Made by a program: the position numbers and the translations under genes. Below are positions 1 through 11,595 of a stretch of 64,000 bases of DNA, piece by piece. The notes under the pieces were generated by a model. The model saw only the letters and a list, made by a program, of their open reading frames with translations. It did not search any database and was not told the DNA's origin. The stretch's first letter is position 1, and each line of letters begins with the position of its first letter. The DNA comes from Diploptera punctata (taxonomy: Eukaryota > Arthropoda > Insecta > Blattodea > Blaberidae): positions 558,001-622,000 of the forward strand of contig JASPKZ010001230.1 of the NCBI GenBank assembly GCA_030220185.1. The letters are read 5' to 3'.

Positions 1-1340
1 CTATTCCTTGACAAATTTAAAATAAAGATGAAGTATGTTTGAGGTTGAAAAAATACAATGATGCCTTTCTTTATAATTGTTTGGTTGCTGTACTTAGGTC
101 ATGTCTTGCACCACATACATTAATTTTGCACATATGCCTGTACTTCCTGCATTTTCTAGTGTAACCCCTATTCCTCATAGATTTAAATATAGACCTAAAA
201 GTGTCAAATATTATGTAAGAAATCACATGAATAAAAGGCTGAACAATTGAATAAAATTTACCCTACAGCCCACCTGGCAATACTTTTAGTGTGGTTATTA
301 AATATATGTGTTATGTGATGATGAAGGAGCAAGATATGCATCACATAGGGAATTCGCAGGAGTGATGTTTAAATATAATAAAATAATATCAAGTTGTGTC
401 CAAATCAGGGTCAGATCAAGTGATTAGATTAAGCCACTATATTTATAGAGGTCTGTGATTAACTAGGGTGCAGGCTGACTACATCTGATGAACGAAATGG
501 ATGTTATGAAAATGGGGAAAGGTGGAATAAAATTGTGGTAGGGGAAAATGGGAGAAACCCTGAAAGAACATGCCATAGATCCGTTTCCTCCACTACAAAA
601 TCTACTTATAATGACCGAGACTAACCAAGTTAAAAAAAGCTACTCTTACTAAAACACAAATTAATATGATTAAACTAATAATAAACATTATAAATAAGTT
701 CTCGAGAAGCCAGCGGTGAGAGGCGAGCGTCTAATCGCTTGCGTCACGGAGCCGCCTGATATATTAATAATTAAAAAAATACAAATTTTCTCGTTATAAT
801 AATATTTTATTTTAAACGATCTATTCGTCGATTTCATAAATTACATACATTAAAATAAATCGTAAATTCTGTATAACCCTATTAGTATTATGATTAATTT
901 CAATAGCATCGCGTAGTAATATGAGTAATGAGCCAATGAACAAATTTAAATTTGGCGGTATAGCTGCATGCAGCGGTCCATTCAACAGACTCCTTAAATT
1001 TTCGCTGCAAATGGCAGCCATTTTTGCTAAAGCGCTAAAGCGCTTTACTGCCCGCTGAATGCGCCCATTATAAGATAAACAAAATTTGGAAATAAAATTT
1101 TAAATGGACCTGTGCAATTTAAAAAAGTAATATGTTATTAATTAGTAAAATAAGCTATATTTAGGACTATTATATTTGCTACGTTATTAAAAGATTATTA
1201 AAATATAGGCCTATTCATTGTCTATGATATAAACGTGAGTTTGCCAAATTAGTCCTCAAATCTCGTAAAAAAAAACAATAAACCTATTTTTATATACCAG
1301 TCTGAACATAGAGTTTTTTTTTTTTTTTGCTACTGTTGTG
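1..1340. other. No gene seen; AT-rich upstream flank
   Basis: No coding exon, RNA gene or well-bounded repeat is recognisable here. A poly-T run near 1315-1328 and one copy of the TAGGCCTA octamer (1206-1213) are the only features noted. It could contain the promoter and an untranslated first exon of the PRDM-like gene that starts at 1644, but no convincing core-promoter motif could be singled out. Confidence 0.5.
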
Positions 1341-1643
1341 CATTACAAAATCCCACCTCCAAATGAACTCCACCCCTTGTAAAGGCTCGTCGACACCGCA
1401 CATTAGTACTGAGTTGGTGTTTTAATGCCTCTGTGGGGGGTAAAGAGGGGGGATTATCGTCGGCGGTAGCATCTTCCAAGAAGACATTTCCACATGGTGA
1501 TTTGTAGTGGTGTCATCTCTACCTACATGTCTATTTAACTACAAACAGATAAACAATAATTCTCACAATATCTACGTAGGCCCATTTTTCAAAATAACTC
1601 ATTTAAATGGTTTAGAAAAGTAGAACCATATTTATAAATTAGT

Positions 1644-1859
1644 ATGGCAATTGAAACACTTGTGCTGATACCGACAGAATTCTGTTTGGCCCCAACGCAA
1701 ATCTATAATAAAAATTATTTGAATAAGGATGAAGAGAAAATTCAACGTCTTGCAGTTCACAGCGAACAGTACATTCCGAAAGGGACCAGATTTTTTCCAT
1801 TCCAAGGAATTATACAGTTCGGACAATTTCCAATGGAGCCATTTTTATACGAACATAAT
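1644..1859 (+). CDS. PRDM-like exon 1 (start codon, first half of PR domain)
   Basis: It encodes residues 1-72 from the ATG at 1644 and ends in phase 0 at the donor AAT|GTAAGT. The segment YIPKGTRFFPFQG matches the first strands of PR domains, in which an 'IPKGTRFGP..G' motif is typical. No upstream in-frame start was chosen because this ATG gives a compact N-terminus comparable with other PRDM proteins. The next exon lies 26.7 kb downstream, so the link to exon 2 rests on phase and on PR-domain continuity. A further 5' untranslated exon cannot be excluded. Confidence 0.75.
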
Positions 1860-2125
1860 GTAAGTAACAAAATTAAATGTTTTTGTTTAGAATTTTAGTT
1901 ATAGTGATGACTGATGACTGATATATTCTATTATTAGACTATATCCACCAGACCTAAAAGTTACATTAACTTGTAGATAATTTTCATTACTTAAAATAAT
2001 TAATAAATTTAAAGTATCTCATTGGAATCACATGCATAGGCAACACTCTAGTGTCCAGGTTTGACTTTCTCCTGATTTTCTCCAACTTGTGTCCACATTT
2101 TATATCCATAAGCATATATATATAG

Positions 2126-2127
<2 letters not shown>

Positions 2128-2185
<58 letters not shown>

Positions 2186-2222
2186 TTTTATTTTTTTATT
2201 ATTATCATTATTATTATTATTT
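2128..2222. repeat. (ATT)n microsatellite
   Basis: A long, nearly pure ATT run with a short T-rich interruption. It gives rise to no credible coding frame. Confidence 0.95.
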
Positions 2223-2499
2223 ATTTTAAAAAGGGTAATTCACTATATAAAACATAAGGCTGAAGAAATATATGATTTAGGATAATTAGACCTATAATTC
2301 GTTGTACCTTTTAGACAGTTAAATATAAAATTGGTACCTTATTACATAACTTCAACGGTGCTTTAATATGAATTTTAAAAGTGTTAACTTTTGGATAGTA
2401 TTAATTATTTTTATTTTATATTAATAATAAAAAAATCACCCAGGTGTTCTTGAATACGCATAGGAGCAATGCTAATTTTAATCTACACTAACACATTTT

Positions 2500-2870
2500 G
2501 GCTTTTGTCGTTACTATTATTATTATTTTTTTTCAATTGCGGATGAGCCCATGTAGGACTACGCAAAGTACTTAGAGGCGTTTGCTTTGAGCCCAAATTT
2601 CTTTCATTCTTTTGCTATGAGCTTGTTTTCTCTCATCTGTCCAAGTTGTTCCAGTTTTTTTCTTCGGTTTGTCCTCTTGGTCAACTTGCCACTTATTCAC
2701 CTTAATTCTAAATATATCTCTGTTTGGGATATCTTCTTTAGTAACTCCTGCCAGTTTTAAGTCCTGTTTGACTTCATCAATCCACTTCATCGTATAGGGC
2801 CGATCCACTGGAGCTTTACCTTCTGTTGTCGTAGAATTCCCTTCTCCTGTTTTGTAAGCCTATTTGAGTT
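2500..2870 (-). pseudogene. LINE reverse-transcriptase C-terminal remnant
   Basis: The minus strand reads a 78-codon frame containing MKWIDEVKQDLKLAGVTKED, the 'RPYTxWIDxVKxDLKxxGxT' signature found at the C-terminal end of many insect endonuclease/RT LINE proteins, followed by a basic tail ending at a stop at 2572. No RT catalytic core is present, so this is a 5'-truncated fragment. The exact LINE clade cannot be assigned from this stub. Confidence 0.6.
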
Positions 2871-3026
2871 GCAATTGTTTAATATGGCCATAAAAAAAAA
2901 AAAATTTTTTTAACCTTCGTTTTCTAATATCACTATGAATGTCTGCATATAGGCCTATTTTTATTTCCTTTTTACTTCTGAGGCTAAATGTTTCATCTAT
3001 GACTTGTGGACCTAAAACTATTGTTA

Positions 3027-3142
3027 TATATTATTATTATTATTATTTATTATTATTATTATTATTATTATCAAGCTGTTATTATTATTATCAAGCTGTT
3101 ATTATTATTAACTATTGTTGTTATTATTATTACTATTTTTTG
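3027..3142. repeat. (TTA)n microsatellite
   Basis: A TTA-repeat tract interrupted twice by a short CAAGCTG unit. The poly-Ile and poly-Tyr reading frames across it are repeat artefacts. Confidence 0.95.
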
Positions 3143-3367
3143 TTGTTCACTTCTGTACATCTGGCCTATATCACACATGTATACTTGCTTTATAGTGTTT
3201 ATTGTTTAGTAAACAAACTATGGTATCTGCAAACACGCTTTGAGTGTATATTTTGGAATAAATGGTAACTAGGTAAATGACATAACTAGAGTCCTAATCC
3301 TGAAAATAGATATGCATTTAATTAAGCTGCAATCACGATATACTATATTTCCATCATAAAATAAGTT

Positions 3368-3560
3368 TCCTGGGTGATGGTTTATTTCGGGGTTTTCCCT
3401 CACCTGTAAGACAAATAGAAAACTTTAAGGCTCAAACAGTCCCTGAATATAATCTGGCCATTATTATCATCATTAACATATTCATTAAGTTAGGATTAAG
3501 GCCTCTCCTGGCGTATCATTGCCATCAAGATAAATACGGTGTATAAATGCATGTTTGTAT
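3368..3560 (+). repeat. tRNA-derived SINE, body fragment
   Basis: This stretch shares the SINE body module 'TTTTCCCTCACCTGTAAGACAAAT' (interrupted in places) and the ATCATCAT run with the fuller copies at 3652, 8757 and 15778, but lacks the tRNA-like head. It is an old, 5'-truncated copy. Confidence 0.6.
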
Positions 3561-3651
3561 AACTTATCCTAATTTACTAGTTGATTGGAAATAAGGCTTT
3601 ATGACCTTAACTCTGGTGTTTAAATAAAATGTATGTTATTATCCTTATCCA

Positions 3652-3985
3652 ATCTACCGCTGTGGTATCGAGGTAGCGTGCTGCCTTATCACGCAGCGGG
3701 CCCGGGTTCGATTCCCAGTCGGGACAGGCTCCTGAGTGAGGTATTTTCGAGGTTTTTCCTCACCTGTAAGACAAATGTCAGGAAGCTTAGGGCCCAACTG
3801 TCCCCGAAAGTCATTCGACCATCATCATCATCCTTATCATTATCATCATCATCCTTTACCGGTGTGGAAAGCAACGGGAAGCTACCACACCTAAAAATCC
3901 CTAGTAAAGCTGCAAGCATAGCATGGAAATGCTATGATTGCAATGAAAGGCCTGCCCTCGGGCAGAATTACTATGGATGGATGGA
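3652..3985 (+). repeat. tRNA-derived SINE, family A, full-length copy
   Basis: The head resembles a tRNA, with an A-box-like GAGGTAGCGTGCTGCC and a B box GGTTCGATTCC. It is followed by the family body (CCTCACCTGTAAGACAAATG), a CATCAT run, and a 3' end GGGAAGCTACCACACC..CTATGATTGCA..ACTATGGATGGATGG. It is the reference copy for this window. Partial or mutated relatives occur at 8757, 15778, 16614 (minus), 29657 (3' part only), 32345 (minus), 43538 and 55862 (minus). Such SINEs are transcribed by RNA polymerase III and mobilised by LINE machinery. Confidence 0.85.
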
Positions 3986-4009
3986 TCTTTATCCAATCAG
4001 ACTCAGATG

Positions 4010-4735
4010 TTATCCCAGCACAACTCATAAAATCAGGAGGATAAAAATTGATGGAAAAATAGGCCTACATGGATTGCTTAGTAAGATTTGGGAAAAAGAG
4101 ATTCTTCAAAATGAATGGAAACAATTATTATCGTACCAATTTATAATAAAGGATATAAAATCGATTGCAACAATTACAAAACTAGAGGCATTTTATTACT
4201 TTCAACTTCGTATGAAATTCTAACAAATAAATTATGTTATTTTCCAGGCTTACTACTTATATTGACGTCATAATAGGCGATCATTAGACCTGATGTGGAT
4301 ATAGAGGAAATATAGATAATAGAAATTTAACGTTACATCAACTATGTGTAGAGTTAAAATACACGTACGATTTAATTAAAAGGGAAAAATAGTATCGTGC
4401 TAGACAGAATTCGAATTCCTAAAAGGTTAATTACACTTATTTGAATATGTCTAAATGGAACAAGGAGTAGGGGTCAGTCGGTAGGAAAACATTTTGTAGG
4501 TGGCCTACTTTTGAAATTCACAAATCAATGAGATGTTTTATCTCCTCTGCTTTTAAATTTTGTACTAGGACATACAATACAATTTTTAGAGGATAAAAAG
4601 GGCATACAACTCAATGGTATTAATCAGTTGTTGATATATATACGGTATGTAGGCTACTGATGATGTGGTATTATTAGGCGATAGTATGATATATAATGAA
4701 ATTCTTAGAGCCAGCATAGGCCTACACATTATGTA
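4010..4735 (+). pseudogene. Degenerate RTE-like LINE, RT region, left part
   Basis: Heavily mutated relative of the reverse-transcriptase ORF at 18544-20394. Recognisable pieces match in order: the ELIKSGGEKL-like start, WEKE..DEW, the 'CNNYRGI' region, the QGD..SPLLFNFVLEHAI region (4530-4590) and the YADDV region near 4655. Stops and frameshifts are frequent. The copy is interrupted by the Helentron-like element at 4759-5530 and continues at about 5545. A TAGGCCTA octamer (4060) lies where the related LINE has only TA. Confidence 0.7.
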
Positions 4736-4758
4736 AGAAATGGCTCTGTGGGTATTAC

Positions 4759-5530
4759 CATAAGTAATGCCACGAGTGATTTCCACATTATCGATAAATT
4801 CACGACTCACGAAGTGAGGAGTGAATTTATCTAGAGAATTTGGAAATCAAGAGTGGCATTTGTTAGGACTATTTAACGAATAAAATTAAGCTGCTTACTC
4901 ACAAATCATTATTTAACTATAGTTATTTTAAAATATTTATATATTTAATGTAAACGGCGATGTTTGAAAACAAATGAGAAACGATAGGTACACTTCATCT
5001 GCTTCTTTTGTTTATCACTGCAACCAGATCATACTATTTATTGCCAAAAGAACGCAATATTGTAAGAATGTTCTCTAGTGGAGAAAAAATTAAACACATC
5101 AAACTGTATATTAATTCATTTCTGATGTCGTAGGCCTATGATGTAAATATGACAATCATATTTTTCTGGATTATTACCTGGGAAAAAATACATTTAAGAA
5201 AGTGCAAACAGTGGTTTCTTTTTTTTTTTTTTTTTTTTTTGTGGTATAATAAATTGATACAAATGTTTTTATATTAACTCCTGCAAGCGCTATGTGTTGA
5301 CATCTATGCACTATATGCACAATCTGGTAGCCGTATTTCTTATAGGCTCAGTCACTGCAAAATAATGGTCAGACCTGTTCAGAATATTAAAGAGGAGGAG
5401 CTTTCTTTAATATGGTTAATATAACAGTGATAAATATTTCGTGAAACACGACTCTGATTGATCGTAAAACAGAAATCATTGAAACGTGATTGGTCATTGA
5501 CTCCCATTTGGGGCATGAGTTAAATAGTCA
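4759..5530 (-). mobile_element. Helentron-like non-autonomous element, near-complete copy
   Basis: On the minus strand it begins TGACTATTTAACTCATG and ends with a hairpin (TGCCACTCTTGATTTCC.. pairing with GGAAATCACTCGTGGCA) followed by TTACTTATG. The 11-bp start is repeated in inverted form (GTTAAATAGTC) just upstream of the hairpin. A second nested hairpin (TTCACTCCTCACTTCGTGAG) sits in the loop. At least five copies share this layout in the window. A 5' terminal sequence with a subterminal inverted copy next to a 3' stem-loop, and no clear target duplication, is the published plan of Helentron-derived (HINE/DINE-1-like) rolling-circle elements. That assignment is an inference. Confidence 0.6.
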
Positions 5531-5544
5531 ATGAAATTAAATAG

Positions 5545-6115
5545 CCTACATGGTCACACTAGAAATATACTAATTAGGAATGGACACTTAACAATAAATG
5601 ACAGGAAATTTTGAAGAATTGACTGAATCCAAATAACTAAAAATAATAAAACAGTAATTAGCCTACAAACAGGAATGAGGTGCAAAATTAAATTAAATGT
5701 AGACTCAACACTGAAAACACACATTATTGTGCATTATAGGCACTCCTGTCATACTAATTTCTCTAAAATATGTAAGATGGTTATACTTCCAGCTATAATT
5801 TATTATGGGCCTATGGAAGCGAGAGTTTTTTTTTTTGCTCTAATGTAGTACAAATGAGAATTTGAGAAAAAATTCATAGGCACATTTTTGGACCGAAGAG
5901 AGAGGGGGCAGGTGGCACGAATTAGGAAAGAAAGAGAGGCATGAAAACATGTAGAAAAATAAGAGAGAAAGCGCTCAGTATGTAGGTCAAGGATGAGATT
6001 GAGAATAAATTAGCCTGGATTTAAGGAAATAATTGAAAAATATTAGCTCAGGATATGGATGTATGTAAAACTTAAGTCCGAGAGGCCATAAACCTCCAGA
6101 ATCGACAATGAATTA
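5545..6115 (+). pseudogene. Degenerate RTE-like LINE, right part
   Basis: This continues the LINE remnant left of the Helentron-like insertion. It retains GGACACTTAACAATAAATGA..GGAAATTTTGA (NGNGQLMTNEGNFEE region), the 'ILPVILYGCE'-like stretch near 5790, the 'FGPKRDE' region near 5890 and the final arginine-rich tail near 6090. It has no open frame. Confidence 0.65.
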
Positions 6116-6120
6116 GTTAA

Positions 6121-6160
6121 TTATTATTATTATTGTTATTATTATTACTATTATTATTAT
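6121..6160. repeat. (ATT)n microsatellite
   Basis: A short imperfect ATT tract at the 3' limit of the LINE remnant. Confidence 0.85.
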
Positions 6161-6169
6161 TCTTCTTTC

Positions 6170-6574
6170 TTCTTCCTTCCAAGTATTAGGCCGAGGCCTG
6201 TTACGATCCTATAGAAAATTTACCCTTATGGGAAATTCTCGTATAAGACTTGAAAGCATAATAATAGTCCCTTCGATTGGTTGCTGGCCAAAGGAAGACA
6301 AGACCAGTGATGGGGCTGCCATCTTATAGCCTCTGGCCAGGCTTTTCTGGAGAAGAAAAGAAAATAAAGGAAAGAAGAAATGGAAAAAAGGAAGGACTCC
6401 CTAGCCCTCGGATGCCCTAATAGCGTCAGGGTCGAAAAAACAAGAGTTAACCAAGAGAGGCTAGATAGTAAAGTTAAAAGTGTGCAAAACACAAGTAAGT
6501 GGAAGAAATGTTTTGCACAGCTTGGGCACCTTGTGGTCGCCATCCACATATCCCCTAGATGAGGACCCCTGAGC
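6170..6574 (+). repeat. Unclassified repeat-like unit with (ATT)n tail
   Basis: A moderately GC-rich 400-bp block, unlike its AT-rich surroundings, that ends directly in an (ATT)n tract at 6575-6626. A unique-looking body plus a short simple-repeat tail is the form of a non-LTR-type insertion, but no other copy occurs in this window and no protein motif was recognised. The open frames on each strand (6226-6549, 6380-6562) show no known domain. Confidence 0.35.
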
Positions 6575-6585
6575 GTTACTACTAC

Positions 6586-6625
<40 letters not shown>

Positions 6626-6626
6626 T
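6575..6626. repeat. (ATT)n microsatellite
   Basis: Pure ATT repeat following the GC-rich block; possibly its 3' tail. Confidence 0.9.
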
Positions 6627-6823
6627 ATTTGATAATGGAGTCTAAATTGTGATTGTGATCTGGATAGTTAGTTAATTTAAGAAGCAATAATATCCGGTTA
6701 AGAAAATTAAAAATAATGTTCCTGATTTGGATGATGTTATTTGACCCTCCGTTCTGTCATCTGCTAACTAGTGATAGCAACCATTTTAGTTGGTCTTGGG
6801 TCTTCAGAGCTCTGATGCGAGGT

Positions 6824-6827
6824 ATTT

Positions 6828-6879
<52 letters not shown>

Positions 6880-6880
6880 T
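6824..6880. repeat. (AAT)n microsatellite
   Basis: Nearly pure ATA/AAT tract. The poly-Ile frame across it is an artefact. Confidence 0.95.
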
Positions 6881-6999
6881 TTAGGTACGTAAAAATACAA
6901 CCGTCAAGAAATGCGGACATGGGTTCAACTGGGGTAAAATTTTCCGGAGGTCAAATAGTCCCCCATTCGGTTGTCCGGGCGGCGACTACTTCAGGGAAC

Positions 7000-7248
7000 C
7001 CATGCCAAAGATGGGGAATGAAAGACTTGCATGGAAGCTTCTTGTAGGAAAGCCAGAGGGAAAACGCCCAGTTGGTAGACCAAGAATGAGGTGGGAGAAT
7101 AACATTAACTATGATTTGAGGGAACTGGATTGTAGGGGAATGATTGGAAAGGATTAGCTCAGGATAGGGATGTATGGAGAGCTTATGTCCGCGCGGCCAT
7201 GAACCTACGGGTTCGATAGTGCCAGTGAGTAAGTAAGTAAGTAGGCCT
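7000..7248 (+). repeat. RTE-like LINE 3' end fragment
   Basis: It matches the last ~75 codons of the RT ORF at 18544-20394 (GNERLAWKLLVGKPEGKRPV.. then ..NNINYDL) with one frameshift near 7130. It ends in the family's 3' tail AGTGAGTAAGTAAGTAAGTAG. The tail tetranucleotide repeat is typical of RTE-like elements, and 5' truncation is typical of target-primed reverse transcription. Confidence 0.85.
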
Positions 7249-7305
7249 ACCTAATTTTCATGATTGCTCACTTCATTCTTTGGCGTTATCAAATTCTCAG
7301 GGATT

Positions 7306-7327
7306 ATTATTATTAGGCCTATTATTA

Positions 7328-7395
<68 letters not shown>
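7306..7395. repeat. (TTA)n microsatellite split by TAGGCCTA
   Basis: A TTA repeat in which the octamer TAGGCCTA (7314-7321) interrupts otherwise regular TTA units. Confidence 0.95.
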
Positions 7396-7396
<1 letters not shown>

Positions 7397-7399
7397 AGT

Positions 7400-8110
7400 T
7401 AAAGGAAAACCAATTTTAAAAATTAATTATTTTATAGGCTATATCCATACTACTTCAATGATATTATTTTGGCATTGCATTATTTTGGCATTGAGAAGCC
7501 CAGAAGTTCAGTTCAGTGGTAAAAAGTGTTAATTTCAGGGTTTTAACTCAGACCGCCATATTATTTTGTTACGTAAGAGTATTCTCCATGTTGAAATGAG
7601 GAATTTTAATATATTTCCCTGATTTAGAATTAGTACGAAATGAATGCGAATTAGAATACCTCTTAACGTAATTTCTATATTTTATGCCATATCACGTTTA
7701 GAAATCAAGTGAGTGGTAAGTGTTATAAAAATTATCTTTATTTAATTGTCCAGAATATTATTTTTCTGCCAATTCCACCAGGTTGAAATTTATGACATCT
7801 CTGGTTGTCTCTTCTGACATGGCAAAATTATTGTATTCCCACTTCTTAATTTTGGGCGCCTGCAAGGGGGAATTACGTTACCCCGATGATTACATAGACT
7901 AATGATGAATGACAATAAAGCCCCAGAAGAGTCCTCAAACCCAAACTTAACCTAAATCCAGACCATGAGCGACCACAGGAATAATACCCGTGCACAATAT
8001 CATAAATAATTTGAAATAACATAGGCAACATCCTTAAAATGCAAATAAAACTATATCCTAATGAGGAAGATAAGTTATGATGGGGATCTAACTTCGTTTA
8101 CATTATTTAA
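7400..8110. other. No feature recognised
   Basis: AT-rich sequence of intron 1 in which neither coding exons nor a bounded repeat could be identified. Confidence 0.5.
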
Positions 8111-8117
8111 GTAAATA

Positions 8118-8465
8118 AACTGCCCCCCCACTATGGTCTCGGGATAACTTCGTTGCCTATTTAACAAGGGGGCCCGAGCCCCGGTCGGGACAAGTTCCTG
8201 GATGATTTTTTCGAGGTTTTTCCTCATCTAAGTTATAAGACAAAAGTCAGGAAAATGTAAGAATCAAACAGTCCCCGAACATCATCTGCCATCATAATCA
8301 CCATTAGCATATTCATCATGTTTAATGTGACTGTGAATGGTGTGTTTCGTCTTAATGTTGCCTTGGAGGAGGCCCTGATTTGTGAGTTGATCATTTATTT
8401 GGAAAGGCTCTCTATGTTCTTGTACGATCAAAAATGAGCCCTTGAGTATTAAAGTAGACCATGTA
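8118..8465 (+). repeat. Long tRNA-derived SINE, family C, old copy
   Basis: A tRNA-like head with a degenerate B box, the shared CCTCA..AAGACAAAAGTC body, then a distal module (GTTGCCTTGGAGGAGGCCC.., TTGTGAGTTGATC) also seen at 31628-32015. The shared distal module shows this is a longer family than family A, built on the same head. Confidence 0.65.
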
Positions 8466-8756
8466 CAAGTGAGCACATCTACTGATAGCTTAATAGTAAG
8501 TTATATTTATGATTATAATTGAGGAGTTGAATGGAATATGGGCATAACTCATGTTTTGCCCTTTTTTCCGTTCAATGTATTTTTGGACTCGCCATTATGC
8601 AGTTGGTCAGCCTGAAAAGTTTCGTTTCTTTATCTCGATTACAGCAGCTGATTGTATCAATTAAAATCAACAATGTTATGCATTTAGTTATATATCAATT
8701 GCTAATATCTCAAAACGTATATTTTTTAATTGTGCCCATATTACATTCATTAAGTC

Positions 8757-9125
8757 CATCGTTGTGGTCTCGAGGTAGCGTGCTACCTTGTCACGCAGCG
8801 GGCCCGGGTTCGATCCCCGGTCGGGACAGTTTTTCTGGGTGACGTTTTTATCGGGGTTTTTCCTCACCTGCAACACAAATGTCAGGAAAACTTTAAGGCC
8901 CAAATGTCCCCGAAATCATATGGCCATCGCAATCATCATTCATATCATCTTAGATTAAGCTTAGGAATAGGGACTCTTCTGGCGCACCACTATCATCACC
9001 CATCATATCATCGGGGCAACGTAACCCCGCCTTCCGGGCGCCCCAACCTCAGAAGTGGGTTACAAGTACGCCATGCCAGGAGAGAATACCAGGAATGTCG
9101 AAAGACAACCTGGGGCAGTTGCAAA
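8757..9125 (+). repeat. SINE with family A head and family B tail
   Basis: The head (GAGGTAGCGTGCTACCTTG, B box GGTTCGATCCC) and body match family A. The 3' part (ATCGGGGCAACGTAACCCCG.., GGCGCCCCAACC..AGTGGGTTACAA) matches the tail of the different SINE at 27478. The element is either a modular chimera or the full form of a family whose members share tails, as tail modules are often taken from LINE partners. Confidence 0.7.
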
Positions 9126-9289
9126 AAAAAATCATTCAACTCCTCAGTTAGGCTATATTTTTATAGTGTTACCAAGTGCCTATTTATACAAATAAAACAT
9201 TTGTTCTGTGTATAGTATTTATACTACATGGTTAAAACTAGTAAGTAGAATAAAACGTAATGTTCTCGAAATGTAACATAATTGACATA

Positions 9290-9400
9290 GCCCATTTTTA
9301 TATTCAAGGGCTCAAACAGTAGGCCTATGTGTGATCCAAAGTATAATAGCCTATCCCTCACCCAACAGTTGTCATTGCAAGACCTGGCGGTTTATTGCTT
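9290..9400 (+). repeat. SINE family C distal fragment
   Basis: Short match to the far 3' end of the long SINE at 31628 (GTGATCCAAA..ATAGCCT.., GTCA..GCAAG.CC). It holds one TAGGCCTA octamer at 9320. Confidence 0.45.
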
Positions 9401-9578
9401 GTAAGCCTAAAAACACCTATAAGATGAGAGGTTAAACTACGGAGGAGAAGTAGAAGAAAAAGGAGAAGAAAAGTTAATAAATTAAGTTAATTAATAAGGC
9501 TACCAAAATTAGAATGCATGTGTTTGATTTTTATAACTAAAAAAGTTACGGATATTGTAGTCTACTGGTGCATTAAGC

Positions 9579-10184
9579 TGACTATTTAACTCATTCCCCA
9601 AATGGTAGTCAGTGACCAATCAGTTTCAATGAATTTTGTTTTACAACCAATGCCAGTTGTGTTTCACCTCACTCTTTACCGATTTCCCTTTATCAGCTCC
9701 TGCTTTGTGATAAAGAAAGCTCCTCTTTTTAATATTCTGAACAGCTCAGAGGATTATATTTCTCCGACAAATACATTGTATAGCCTGTAGCAAATAATGA
9801 ACAGATTCCTTGATTTTACTGAGTTGTTTACTAAAACATAAATTAATAACCTATAATGTTGATTATAATATAGGCCTACAGTTTGATGTGTTTTATTGTT
9901 CCACTAGGGTGCATTCTTACAATATTGCGATCCTGTTTGGCAATAAATAATAGCCTATATGATCAAGTTGCACTGAATATACATAACCTCACATTTCTGA
10001 CTTGTTTTCAAACATCGCCGTTTATATTAAATATATAAAAATACCGGTAACTGTATTTAAATAAATGCTTTTGAGTAAACAGCTTAATTTTATTCGTTAA
10101 ATAGTCCTAACAAATGTAACTCTTGATTTCCAAATCCTCTAGAGAAATTAAAAAATTTGGAAATCACTCGTGGCATGACTTATG
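9579..10184 (+). mobile_element. Helentron-like element, plus-strand copy
   Basis: Starts TGACTATTTAACTCATTCC and ends GGCATGACTTATG, with the family landmarks between (AAGAAAGCTCCTC, GTTTGATGTGTTTTATTGTT, TTCTTACAATATTGCGATCC, AACATCGCCGTTTATATTAA, GTTAAATAGTC). The 3' hairpin is partly eroded. Relative to the copies at 33829 and 39951 it contains an extra GGCCTA at a TA (9871-9878). Confidence 0.6.
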
Positions 10185-10249
10185 ATTATTATTTCCCCAC
10201 TGTAGGGCCCTACCTGTCATCCCGCACGTCACAATGTCTCCTTTCTGTA

Positions 10250-11595
10250 TCTAATCTAATATAGGCCTACTGTACAAAAATGAATGTTTGTTTGTTTGTT
10301 TGTTCGTATGTCCTACCGTTCATCCGATTGTGATGGGGCTTTTTGCACAATGTTCAGGAGTTTCCGGGAAGGTTATAGGCTATAAGAGAGTTATACTCAA
10401 TTCCTTCACCCTTAAAATCACCCTTTGTAGTAAGGAACGTAAACAAAAAAGTACTTTTTGGACGCTTAAATGGCTTAGGCCTACACTGCCTAAACCATAA
10501 CAAATAGGCCTACACAAAATTAATGTACACAGAATTGAAAATCTTAAAAAAAAACTCCACAAGAAAGTCCGCGACAGCGTATGTTTATCTTTTACAGATA
10601 ACTCACAATAACCATTTATGTCTATCATTGATGTCAAGAAAATCGGGATAATTAGATTCCCGGGCAAGCATAGCAGCACACGGATGGTATTCTTTTATGG
10701 ATAACTCACAATAACGAATTTTGTCTTTTGGTCATTTATGCCAAGAAGATCGGGGTAAGTAGATTACCGGGCACCGCCGGGTAATCAGCATGGGATATCT
10801 AAAAATAAATACGATATAAATTGTTCCTCTCACTTATTCAACTAAACATAAAAACACATTAATTTTCGTCTTTCAGCTCATTTAAGCTAAGAAGATCAAG
10901 ATAAGTAGATTGCCGGACAACGCCGGGTAATTAGCACAGGGTATCTAAAAATAATTACGATATAAATTGTTCCTTTTACTTATTCAACTAAAGATAAAAA
11001 CACATTAATTTTCGTCTTTCAGCTCATTTATGCTAATAAGATCAGGTTAAGTAGATTGCCGGATAACACCGGGTAATCAGCACGGAGTGTCTGAAAATAA
11101 TACTTACTTACTTACTTACTCACTGGCACTATCGAACCCGTAGATTCATGGCCGCGCGGACATAAGCTCTCCATACATCCCTATCCTGAGCTAATGCTTT
11201 CCAATCATTTCCTGTATAATCTACTTCCCTCAAATCATAGTTAATGTTGTTCTCCCACCTCATTCTTGGTCTACCAACTGGGCGTTTTTCTTCTGGCTTT
11301 CCTACAAGAAGTTTCCATGCACGTCTTTCATTCCCCATACGCGCAACATGTCCTGCCCATCGCAGTCTACGGGACTTAACTGTTCTTATTATATCTGGCT
11401 TCCTATAAAGACCATGTAGTTCATTGTTATGTAGTCTTCTCCATTCACCTGTCTGTTCATCTCTCTTTGGTCCAAAAATAAAATAATTACGATATAAATT
11501 TATAATTATTTTTCCTTTTATTTATTCAAATAAACATAAAAACACATTCATTTTCATTTATTTAGGCGTAGCAGCGCACGCCGGGTAATAGCTAG
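10250..11595 (+). mobile_element. Non-autonomous Helitron with internal tandem repeats
   Basis: It begins with TC after an A (A|TCTAATCTAATATAGG) and an early (TTTG)n block, and ends CGCCGGGTAATAGCTAG|T. The terminal CTAG preceded by a CG-rich short hairpin, and insertion between A and T, are Helitron hallmarks; Helitrons transpose by a rolling-circle Rep/helicase protein, which is absent here. The interior carries three to four ~130-bp tandem units (about 10690-11100 and 11480-11590), each containing GCCGGGTAAT and ACACATTAATTTTCGTCTTT. An RTE-like LINE fragment (11101-11479) is nested between repeat units. Confidence 0.75.
11101..11479 (-). repeat. RTE-like LINE 3' fragment nested in the Helitron
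   Basis: Reads as the C-terminal ~100 codons of the RTE-like protein on the minus strand (GNERRAWKLLVGKPEEKRPV), with the (TTAC)n 3' tail at the left. AAATAAT-like sequence flanks both sides, a plausible target duplication, so the LINE fragment inserted after the Helitron. Confidence 0.85.

Noticed and set aside
3006..3268. ORFs rich in Ile, Tyr and Leu
   Set aside because: Translations of the TTA microsatellite; the same applies to runs at 6790, 18271, 33075 and 37133.
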